This document shows, one piece after another, positions 17,626 to 26,073 of a DNA stretch of 64,000 nucleotides (positions are counted from its first letter, which is position 1; each line of letters starts with the position of its first letter). This DNA is from Rubricoccus sp963708165 (GTDB taxonomy: Bacteria > Bacteroidota > Rhodothermia > Rhodothermales > Rubricoccaceae). Made by a program: the position numbers and the translations under genes. The notes beneath the pieces are model-generated. The model was not told where the DNA came from, did no database searches, and saw nothing but the letters and a program-made list of their open reading frames with translations. The DNA lies in the NCBI GenBank assembly GCA_963708165.1, contig OY970187.1, forward strand, positions 2,294,001-2,358,000. Reading direction: 5' to 3'.

Positions 17626-20600
17626 TTGAATCCTTCCACGCTTCAGGAAAGAGGAGAGCCGGCCGATACCAAGGTGACTTGTACCCGGTCCACACACCAC
17701 CACGTTTTGAACACCACCAAGATCGTCGCGGCGGCACTTTGCTTGTTCGCTCTGCCCGTAGCCGCGCAGCCGGCGCTTTTCTCGCCCAGCACTTCCAAAA
17801 CCGCAGACCTCACGCCACGACAGGCGGAGATCTTCGACATCCTCCGCACCGAACTCGGCGTCGAAGCTGTCGAGATCGTCCAGGCCGACGTCTCGGTCCT
17901 CACCTCCGCCGGTGTGGTTGAGCTCGCCTTTCCCGGCGAGTCGTTCGTGCTGGAAACGGTTTCCGCCGAGCGCAGGGCCTCTGGCGTTGTGTCCTGGGTC
18001 GGGAAAACCGATGCCAGCCGGCCGACAGCGCCGGGTGACGTTCTGGTGACGCTCGCGGCCCGTGGCGGCATGGTAACCGGGAGCGTGCGCCGCGGCGGAT
18101 ACCTCTACGAAGTCCGCCCGCTGACGGGTGGTCTTCACGCGATCGCGCGCAAGTCGATGGCCGAGTACCGCATCCACGGCGACGGCTACGAGGACGTCCA
18201 GGAGGCCGCGAGCCCAGCGACCCCGCCTAAAAACGACAACCGTCCCGGCTCCGAGAGCCAAGCCTCTGGCGCATCGCTCGGCGCGAGCATGGCGACGGTC
18301 GTCGACGTGATGTTTCCATACACGACGGGCGTCGGCGCGGCCTTTGCCGACCCTGGCGCGCTCGCGCAGACGTTTGTGGACTATGCCAACCAGGTGTACG
18401 CCAACTCGGCGGTAGATGTCGAACTGAACCTTCTGTACACCTACGAGACGCCCTACGCCTCGGCAGGTACCCAGCAAGACCTTTTCGACGTAACAGACGG
18501 GCCGGACTTCGACGTCTCATCGGCCGGCCCGTACAGCGCGACCGCGGGGAAGATGGACGAGGTCCATGCCTTCCGCGACGCGTACGGCGCGGACCTCGTG
18601 GTTCTACTCTCGGGAACGAACACCTCTGGCCTGTGCGGCATCGCGTGGACCAACTCGTTTGCCGCTCTCGGCTTTTCGGCCAACTCGGCCTCGTGTGGCG
18701 CCTCGACGATCGTCCACGAGATCGGGCACAACTTTGGCTCACAACACGACCGGCTCACCGACACCGATGACACCCCAGGCGACGGCACGAACGACCCGAT
18801 ATATCCGTACGGACGCGGCTATGTCAACCAGGCCGGTGATTGGGCGACGGTGATGGGGTACAACGTAGCCTGCGACGACGATAGCACGCCGGGAGCACCT
18901 CCGTTCTCTGCGTTCTGCGAGATCATCCCGCACCTCTCCAATCCCAACGTCACCTACACCGACACGCGCGCACCCATCGCCAGCGGCCCTACGGGCGAGG
19001 CGGCGACGGCAGACAACGCGCGGGTCCACCAGGAGCGCCGGGCGACGATCTCATCGTTCCGCACTCGGTCTGCGCCAGCACAACTGGCCTACTCGCCGGG
19101 CTCGGCGTCTCTCGCTCTCTCCCCCGGTGGCACGAGCGCACTCACGATCGAGCTTCAAAACATCGCCGCTGCTGGCGCCACGCCTCTGTCGTACTCCGCC
19201 CAGCTTCAGGGCTACAGCGCCAACAGCCTGACGGGCGCCACGCCAGAGGCCTCCAAACGCCGCGCCGGGGACTGCACGGCCGGACAGGTTCTCGGGCAGA
19301 CGAGCCGGACGACTTTTACAGACGTCTCGCCGACGGGCACAGAGCTCGGCCAGAGTTGGACGGCGCCTTGCTCGGGCACGCTCCAGAGCATCTCGCCCGC
19401 CAACTACCCGGCGGGTGGGACCACAAACGGCAACACGTGGGAGGCCACGATGCGTGTCTACCAGGGTGCGGGCACGTCGGGCACCGAGCTGACCTCGGAG
19501 GCCATCACCTACACCAACCCGGCCTCTGGCGACGAGTACGTCACCTTTCAGCTCTCGACACCCGTCGAGATCGTGGAAGGTGAGACGTACACGTGGTTCT
19601 GGGACATGACCTCGGGGGCGACCTCGGCGCTGTTCAACACGGGCGACGTCCAGGCAGGCGGCACGCGGTACAACTCCTTTGGCGGCGGCGCGGTAGCGGC
19701 GGCCTCGGGAGACATGCAGTACACGATGACCTTTGGCGCCCCCGACAGGTGGGCATCTGTTGCGCCCGCAAGCGGCACGATTGCGCCCGGTGCATCGGCA
19801 ACGGTCACCGTGAGCGTAGACGCGACCGGCCTCGCGGCCGGCACCTACACCGTAGACCTCGTGCTGGGCTCTAACGACCCGAACGCGACAGCGGTCACCA
19901 TCCCCATCACACTGTACGTGGACGCGCCGGTGGCAGCAGAGACGATCAGCGGCACGGCCGGCTGGCGCCTCTTTGCGCCCGCCGCGCCCGGCCTGACGGT
20001 GGCCGACCTCGGTGGGCTCAACCGGCTCGTGGGCATTCCCGGCTACGACGAGTTCAACGACCCCAATGATGGCGGCAACAGCCTGCCCAACCTCTTCACA
20101 GGCTTCGACGGGCGAGACTTTATCGCGGCCTCTGGCGGTGCCGAGGCGCTGGAGCCCGGCCAGGGCTTCTGGTGGTACCTCTACGACGCCAACTGCACGA
20201 CCGACGCGGAGTGCCCTGGCGGCGCAGCCAACCCCAGCTACGCGCTGCCGTTCACGCTCGCCACGAGCAACGCGCCGCTGACGGCGGATGTAGACGTAGC
20301 GCTGCACGCCGACAACAGCAAGGTCAACCTGCTCGGCAACCCATTCGGGCAGAGCCTCGACCTTTCCACGGCCAACACATGGGCGGGCAAGACCAACCTG
20401 CTCACGCCGGTCTTCGCCATCTACAACAGTGGCACGAACAGCTACAGCTACTCCACCACGACGCCGATCGTGAGTGCGTGGCAGGGCTTCTACGCCTACG
20501 GCAAGACCGCGGGCACGCTGACCATTCCCGAGAGCGCCCGCACGACCGGCGGCACGCTCGTCAAGCAGGACGAGCGCGTCTTCCTGTCGCTCGAACTCAG

Positions 20601-21414
20601 CGAGGCGACGCCTCTGGCGCCAGAGGCGCCTCTGGCGGACCGCGGCGCGGTGCTCTACTTCGATGAGGGCGCGAGCGCAGGCGAGGACCGCTTCGACTTG
20701 GCGGAACTCGCGCCGCTGGACGCGCGGCACCTCACGCTGGCCTTTGGCGCCGAGAGCGCCTCTGGCGAGACGGAGCTTCGCGGCCACGAGGGGCGCAGCG
20801 CCAAAGACGGCGCCTTCGAGATCCCCGTCCACGTCGGTGCGGCAGGCTCCTCCGAGGCACTGGTGCTGACATGGCCGTCACTGGATCGCATTCCCGAGAG
20901 CTGGAGCGTGAAGATCACCGACCTGCAGACAGGTGCCGCGCTCAACCTCCGCGACGCGGAGAGCTACGCGTTCAGCGTCACGCCAGAGGCGATCTCGCCA
21001 GGGTCAGTCTCGCCCGGGTCAGTCTCGCCAGAGGCCGGGCTGCAGGCACCGCGCTGGGCAGGCACCGCTATGAAGGCTGGCAGCACCACGGCGCGCTTCG
21101 TTCTGAGCATCGCGCCATCTGTAGCGACGGGCGTCACGCCAGAGGCAGACGGCGCGCTCAGCCTCTCGCCGCCGACGCCCAACCCGGCGCGCGGCACAGC
21201 GCGGATCGCGTTCACGCTCGCCACCGAGGGCGAGGCGACGGTCTCGGTCTACGACGTGCAGGGCCGCGAGGTGGCGCGTCTGGCGCAGGGCCCGCGGGCC
21301 TCTGGCGTGCACGCCGTGACATGGAACACGAGCGCGGTCGCCGCGGGCGTGTACGTGGTGCGCCTGCAGACGGCGGACCAGGTGCTGACGCGCCGCGCGG
21401 TCGTGGTGCGGTAG
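17626..21414 (+). CDS. Secreted metzincin metalloprotease with T9SS sorting domain
   Basis: Large secreted zinc protease. No ATG is available; TTG at 17626 or the in-frame TTG at 17707, which starts right before the signal peptide NTTKIVAAALCLFALPVAAQ, are the likely starts. The catalytic site is HEIGHNFGSQHD (His364, Glu365, His368 and His374 counted from 17626), followed by the Met-turn VMGYN, a reprolysin/M12-like arrangement. Beyond the protease come a beta-sandwich region, an Ig-like segment (PASGTIAPGASATVTVSVDA), the shared GWRLFAPAAPGLTVADL...GFWWYLYDA...LLGNPF domain, and a C-terminal T9SS domain (PPTPNPARGTARIAFTLA ending RRAVVVR). It probably degrades external protein. A strong hairpin terminator follows at 21465-21496. 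Confidence 0.85.
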   Translation: MNPSTLQERGEPADTKVTCTRSTHHHVLNTTKIVAAALCLFALPVAAQPALFSPSTSKTADLTPRQAEIFDILRTELGVEAVEIVQADVSVLTSAGVVELAFPGESFVLETVSAERRASGVVSWVGKTDASRPTAPGDVLVTLAARGGMVTGSVRRGGYLYEVRPLTGGLHAIARKSMAEYRIHGDGYEDVQEAASPATPPKNDNRPGSESQASGASLGASMATVVDVMFPYTTGVGAAFADPGALAQTFVDYANQVYANSAVDVELNLLYTYETPYASAGTQQDLFDVTDGPDFDVSSAGPYSATAGKMDEVHAFRDAYGADLVVLLSGTNTSGLCGIAWTNSFAALGFSANSASCGASTIVHEIGHNFGSQHDRLTDTDDTPGDGTNDPIYPYGRGYVNQAGDWATVMGYNVACDDDSTPGAPPFSAFCEIIPHLSNPNVTYTDTRAPIASGPTGEAATADNARVHQERRATISSFRTRSAPAQLAYSPGSASLALSPGGTSALTIELQNIAAAGATPLSYSAQLQGYSANSLTGATPEASKRRAGDCTAGQVLGQTSRTTFTDVSPTGTELGQSWTAPCSGTLQSISPANYPAGGTTNGNTWEATMRVYQGAGTSGTELTSEAITYTNPASGDEYVTFQLSTPVEIVEGETYTWFWDMTSGATSALFNTGDVQAGGTRYNSFGGGAVAAASGDMQYTMTFGAPDRWASVAPASGTIAPGASATVTVSVDATGLAAGTYTVDLVLGSNDPNATAVTIPITLYVDAPVAAETISGTAGWRLFAPAAPGLTVADLGGLNRLVGIPGYDEFNDPNDGGNSLPNLFTGFDGRDFIAASGGAEALEPGQGFWWYLYDANCTTDAECPGGAANPSYALPFTLATSNAPLTADVDVALHADNSKVNLLGNPFGQSLDLSTANTWAGKTNLLTPVFAIYNSGTNSYSYSTTTPIVSAWQGFYAYGKTAGTLTIPESARTTGGTLVKQDERVFLSLELSEATPLAPEAPLADRGAVLYFDEGASAGEDRFDLAELAPLDARHLTLAFGAESASGETELRGHEGRSAKDGAFEIPVHVGAAGSSEALVLTWPSLDRIPESWSVKITDLQTGAALNLRDAESYAFSVTPEAISPGSVSPGSVSPEAGLQAPRWAGTAMKAGSTTARFVLSIAPSVATGVTPEADGALSLSPPTPNPARGTARIAFTLATEGEATVSVYDVQGREVARLAQGPRASGVHAVTWNTSAVAAGVYVVRLQTADQVLTRRAVVVR

Positions 21415-21432
21415 CGCCAGAGGCCTCTGGCG
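21415..21432. repeat. Opposite-order motif palindrome behind the metalloprotease stop
   Basis: CGCCAGAGGCCTCTGGCG begins immediately after the TAG (21412-21414). It precedes a separate hairpin terminator at 21465-21496, so this palindrome is unlikely to be the terminator itself. Confidence 0.88.
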
Positions 21433-21464
21433 GGACGCGTTCTCGCCAGAGGATGGCTTTCTGC

Positions 21465-21496
21465 AGCGCCCCGCTGGCTTCGGCTGGCGGGGCGCT
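21465..21496 (+). terminator. Hairpin terminator after the metalloprotease gene
   Basis: Arms AGCGCCCCGC and GCGGGGCGCT (10 base pairs) around TGGCTTCGGCTG. No clear T run follows (CGCGTGTCG), so efficiency is uncertain. A near twin of the hairpin at 28830. Confidence 0.6.
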
Positions 21497-21561
21497 CGCG
21501 TGTCGTCGCGGGGACCCTGTTGCCAGCGACTTGTCTTGCCGGAGGCTGGCCTGAGTAAAAC

Positions 21562-21580
21562 GTACTAGACCGTCTGGTAC
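21562..21580. promoter_or_regulatory. Near-perfect 19-base palindrome upstream of the sensor kinase
   Basis: GTACTAGACCGTCTGGTAC: nine-base arms with one mismatch around a single C, 43 bases upstream of the GTG start. Could be an operator for autoregulation by the LuxR-type partner. Confidence 0.35.
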
Positions 21581-21623
21581 GCGCCCGCCTTGCCGCCAGA
21601 GGCTGGGGGCGCGTACTTGCGGC

Positions 21624-24600
21624 GTGATCCGCGCGGCGCTCCTCTTCCTGCTCGCGGCCTCTGGCGCGCTCGCGCAGGGGCCTGGGCCTGGCGTGACGGT
21701 CCGGTTCGACCGGCTGGGCGCCGAGGACGGTCTCTCGCAGTCGTCCGTGCTCGCGGTCCTGCAAGACCGCCAGGGCTTTCTGTGGTTCGGCACGCAGGAC
21801 GGGCTCAACCGCTACGACGGCGTGCGCGTCACCACCTACCGCCACGACCCGACCGAAGAGGGCGGCCTGCCGACGAGCTATGTGCAGAGCCTGGCCGAGA
21901 CACGCGACGGTGCGATCTGGGTCGGCACGTGGGGCGGCGGCTTGGCGCGGCTGGACCCCGAGACCGACCGCTTTACGGTCTACCAGCACGACGACGCAGA
22001 CCCGTCCAGCCTGCCGGACGACATCGTGACGGCGCTCCACGAAGACGCCAGCGGCCGGTTGTGGATCGGCACCGCCGGAGGCCTCGTGTGGCGCAACCCG
22101 GCCTCTGGCGCCTTCGTGCCGTACGCCGAAGCCATCCTCCCCGACCCGTTCGTCTGGAGCCTCGCCTCCGACGCCAGAGGCCGCCTGTGGATCGGCACGT
22201 TTCGCGCGGGCGCGCTCCGCGTGGACCCCGCGACCGGGCAGTGGCGAGGCTTTAGACACGATCCCGAAGACGCGAACAGCCTGGGCGCCGACGACAATGC
22301 GTTGGTGCGCGTGCTGGCCTCTGGCGAGGTGTGGATCGGGACGGGCGCCGGGCTCAACCGCAGAACTGCGCAGGGCTGGGAACGCATCAGCGCGGCCACA
22401 GGCCTCTGTGGCGACTACATCTACGACCTCCGCCAGACGCGCGACGGCGCCATCTGGGTCGCCACCGGCGACGGCGGCCTGTGCCGCCAGACGCCAGAGG
22501 CCCGCGCCTCTGGCGGCGAGCGCTCGGGCGCGTGGGAGGCGTTCACGCACAACGCCGCCGACCCGGCGAGCCTGCCCAAAGACGTGGTGCGCGCGCTGTG
22601 GGAGGACCGCGCGGGCACGCTCTGGATCGGGACCGATGGCGGCGGCGCGGCCAGCTACACCGGCGCGAGCGAGCGCATGGGCCTCTACACGCCCGATCCG
22701 CTGGACGCCGCCTCGCTGCCGTACCCGTACGTCTGGGCGCTGCACGCCACCCGCGATGGCAGCGTCTGGGCCGGAACCGATGGCGGCGGCCTCGCTCGTC
22801 TCGATCCCGCCAGAGGCACCTTCCAAACGCTCACGCACCGCCCCGGCGACGCGAGCAGCCTCGGCGCCGATGTCGTCCTCTCGCTCGAAGAATCCCGCGA
22901 CGGGCGCCTTTGGATCGGCACGTTCGACGCCGGGCTGGACCGGTTGGACCCGGCAACGGGCCGCATCGAGCACTTCCCAGCCTCTGGCGCAGACGGGCCA
23001 CCCGTCTCGACCGTCACGGCACTCTACGAAGACGATGCAGGCGCGCTCTGGGTCGGGATGTGGGACGGCGGCCTCGCGCGCCGCGCGCCAGACGGCACCT
23101 GGGACAACTGGACGCACGACCCCGACGATCCGGCCAGCCTCGCCAACGATGTCGTCACCGCCCTGCGCCCCGCACGCGACGGAGGGCTCTGGATCGGCAC
23201 CTACGGCGGAGGCCTGGCGCACCGCTCCGCCAGAGGCGAGTTCTCGCAGTGGGACGGCGGCGCAGACGGGCCTCTGGCGCACCCAACGGTCTACGGCGTC
23301 CACGAGGACGAGGCGGGCGCCGTCTGGCTCGCGACCGCGGGCGGCGGGCTGAACAAACTGGACCCGGCCTCTGGCGAGGTGACCGTGTTCACGACGCGCG
23401 ACGGCCTCCCGCACAACATCATCTACGGCATCCTGCCCGGGCTGGGCGGCGCGCTGTGGCTCTCCACCAACGCGGGGCTGGCGCGGTTCGAGCCGAGCAC
23501 GGGTGAGGTGCGCGTCTACGGCCCTGCGCAGGGCGCGCAGGGACCCGAGTTCAACTCGGGCGCCGCGTTCGCCGCCGAGGACGGCAGCCTGATGTTCGGT
23601 GGCACGAATGGCTTCAACTGGTTCAGCCCCACCGCGCTCGGCGCCGCTACCACGCCGCCAGAGGTCGTGCTGACGGGCCTGCGCCGCTTCGACGAGCCCG
23701 TCCGGATGGAGCGCTCCATCTCCGCGCTGGACCGCGTCGCGCTCTCGCACCGCGACAACTTCGTGACCGTCGAGTTCGCCGCGCCCGGCGCCCGCGACGC
23801 CAGAGGCGTCCGCTACCAGTACCGCCTGACCGGCGTGGACCCGGACGTGGCGCGAGGCCTCTGGCGACCGCCCGGAGGCGCGCTACACCAACGTGCCCTC
23901 GGGCGCGTACACGTTCCACGTCCGCGCGAGCGAGGGCGACGGCTGGGGACCGGAGACACAGCTCGGCGTGCAGTTTGTGCCGCCGTGGTGGGGCACGTGG
24001 TGGGCGCGGGCTCTGGGCGCGCTCGCGCTCCTCGGCGCCGGGTTTGGTGCGGCGCGCCTCTGGCGCCAGAGGCAGCACGCCGAGGCCGAGCGCCAGCGGC
24101 TGGAATCCGCCGAGGCGCAACGCCGCCTCGCCGAGGGCCGCGAAGCGGAGCGCTTGCGTCTGGCTCGCGACCTGCACGACGGGCCGCTCCAGGATCTCTA
24201 CGGCGCCCGCTTCCGCCTGGAAGCGCTGGGGGACGCGCTCGGCGGTGACGCGCAGCCCGACGTTGCGCTCGCCCAAACCACCGCCGAGGCTGTCGAGGAA
24301 ACCCTGCTCGACGTGAGCCAGCAACTCCGCGCCGTCTGCACCGAGCTGCGCCCGCCCGTGCTCGGCGCGCTCGGCGTCGCCCGCGCCCTCCGCGCCGACG
24401 CCGACCGCCTGGGCGCCGAGCACCCCGGCGTGGCGTTCGACCTCGACCTGGGTGCCGAAGGGCTCGGCCTGGGAGACGCCGCTCGCGTCGCAGTCTACCG
24501 CGTCGCCAAGGAAGCCCTCGCCAACGCCTTCCGCCACGCCGCACCCTCGCGCATCCGCATCGCCACGCGCGAGACCGCCTCTGGCGAGACACAGGCTTCT

Positions 24601-24834
24601 GGCGCCGCGAGGGCCTCTGGCGCCAGAGGCCAGTTCGTCGTGACGGTCGAGGACGACGGCCGTGGGTTTGCCGTGCCACCACGCTGGGCCGTGTTCGCAC
24701 GCGACGGCCACCTCGGGCTGGCCGGGGCGTCCGAGCGCGTCGCGAGCGTCGGCGGGACGCTCGACGTGCGCTCAGCCTCTGGCGCAGGCACGACGGTCAC
24801 CGTTTCCGTTCCTCTCGATTCGGCCCCGGCATGA
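21624..24834 (+). CDS. Two-component sensor histidine kinase with regulator-propeller domain (frameshifted)
   Basis: GTG-started, signal peptide (AALLFLLAASGALAQ), then a periplasmic double propeller made of about a dozen repeats of the type DGAIWVGTWGGGLARLDPE, a Y_Y_Y-like domain (VALSHRDNFVTVEFAAPGA), a membrane segment (WWARALGALALLGAGFGAARLW) and a HisKA_3 dimerisation domain with the phospho-acceptor RDLHDGPLQDLYGARF. A HATPase_c domain (VYRVAKEALANAFRHA, DDGRGF) ends the protein. One extra G near 23850 (context GACGTGGCGCGAGG) breaks the frame, ten bases from a motif copy. It overlaps the response-regulator gene by four bases (ATGA). The class usually senses oligosaccharides or other extracellular nutrients; the signal here is unknown. 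Confidence 0.88.
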
Positions 24835-25475
24835 GCGCATCCATCCGCGTCGTCCTCGCCGACGATCACCGCGTGGTCCGCGAGGGCATCCGCGACCGGC
24901 TCTCGGCCGAGCCCGACATCGAGGTCGTCGGTGAAGCCGCGGACGGGCGCGAGGCGCTGGACGTGGTGCGCCGCCTGCGCCCGGATGTGGTCGTGCTGGA
25001 CGTGGAGATGCCGCACATGACCGGCGTCGAAGTCGCCCGCGCCATCCGCGACGAAGCGCTGCCCTCGCGCGTGCTCGTCCTCTCCGGCTACGACAACGCC
25101 GAGTACGTCGGCGCGCTGTTGGACGCGGGCGCGGCGGGCTACCTCACCAAGGACGAGAGCCTCAAGAGCATCGTCGAGGCCGTGCGCGGAATCGCTGGGG
25201 GCGAGGACGGCTGGCTCTCGCGCAAGATCGCCGCGCGCGTGCTCACGCTGCGCCGCCAGAGGCCCGAAGGCCCGCCGGGCGGCCTCACCCCTCGCGAGAT
25301 CGACGTGCTCCGGCTCGTCGCCCGAGGCCAGACCAACGCCGAGGCGGCACGCGAGCTCAGCGTCTCGGAGCACACGGTCCGCAATCACCTCGCGAACGTG
25401 TACGCCAAGCTGGAGGTCGGCAACCGCGCCGAGGCGACCGCCTGGGCGTGGCGCACCGGTCTGGTGGAGGGCTGA
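24831..25475 (+). CDS. NarL/LuxR-type response regulator
   Basis: Protein of 214 residues. Receiver domain with the acidic pair Asp11/Asp12, phospho-acceptor Asp57 in DVVVLDVEMPHMTG and the conserved Lys in AAGYLTKDESL; LuxR helix-turn-helix at the C-terminus (LTPREIDVLRLVARGQTNAE, then LSVSEHTVRNHLANVYAKL). The ATG overlaps the stop of the sensor kinase gene, so the two form a coupled pair: the HisKA_3 kinase phosphorylates Asp57 and the regulator binds DNA. Targets are unknown; the neighbouring secreted protease and repeat-protein genes are candidates. A motif palindrome follows the TGA stop immediately. Confidence 0.95.
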   Translation: MSASIRVVLADDHRVVREGIRDRLSAEPDIEVVGEAADGREALDVVRRLRPDVVVLDVEMPHMTGVEVARAIRDEALPSRVLVLSGYDNAEYVGALLDAGAAGYLTKDESLKSIVEAVRGIAGGEDGWLSRKIAARVLTLRRQRPEGPPGGLTPREIDVLRLVARGQTNAEAARELSVSEHTVRNHLANVYAKLEVGNRAEATAWAWRTGLVEG

Positions 25476-25493
25476 GCCTCTGGCGCCAGAGGC
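25476..25493. repeat. 18-base motif palindrome behind the response-regulator stop
   Basis: GCCTCTGGCGCCAGAGGC begins directly after the TGA at 25473-25475 and is extended by half of a third copy (CCTCTGG). Confidence 0.88.
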
Positions 25494-25600
25494 CTCTGGT
25501 ACACACGGACTAGGCCGCGGCGGCGCAGAATGAGCCGTCCGCGTCACGCGAGAGGCCGGCGGCACCCCCTAGGTTTGCCATCGTCCGCCTCCCCCCGCCG

Positions 25601-25999
25601 ATGCCTTTCGTCTCACTCCTCGTGCTGCTCCTCGCCTCTGGCGCCCCTGTCGTCTCGGCTCCGCCAGAGGTCCCGTCCCAGGACCACGCGCGGACTAGCG
25701 TGTGGGCAGCCTCTGGCGTCGTCGGCACGGACGGCGCGCTTCGGCTCCTGCCGGGGTGGCGCGTGCGGCTGGGGCTCGGCGGCCGGGCGCACCTGATCGG
25801 TCCCACCTCCCGCGCGCCGCGCGCCAGAGGCCCCTGGGACGATGAGGCGACCGTCGGCGCGGCGCACATCGCCGTCCGCGTGACCGCCCGCGACGCGGGC
25901 GCGGTCTACGTCGAAGGCCGCCTGCGGCACGACGCCCACGCGCGCTCCTTCCTGCTCCGCTGGGACGCCGCCAGCGGCGCCTGGTCCGAGCCCTCCTGA
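25601..25999 (+). CDS. Small secreted protein of unknown function
   Basis: A 132-residue product with an N-terminal signal-like segment (MPFVSLLVLLLASGAPVVSA). No known domain recognised. The remaining ~110 residues read like a single beta-sandwich (ALRLLPGWRVRLGLGGRAHLIGP; AAHIAVRVTARDAGAVYVEG; SFLLRWDAASGAW). Four motif copies fall within it, two of them in the signal region, which is unusually dense for so short a gene. It lies on the same strand as the sensor/regulator pair, 125 bases downstream. Real-gene status is likely from the signal peptide and the ATG, but there is no functional clue. Confidence 0.55.
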   Translation: MPFVSLLVLLLASGAPVVSAPPEVPSQDHARTSVWAASGVVGTDGALRLLPGWRVRLGLGGRAHLIGPTSRAPRARGPWDDEATVGAAHIAVRVTARDAGAVYVEGRLRHDAHARSFLLRWDAASGAWSEPS

Positions 26000-26073
26000 T
26001 CTGGCCTCTGGCGCCCAGGCCTTTCCGAACCGTACGCCCTTCTATCCGTTCGTCTTACACGCTCCCCAGTCTC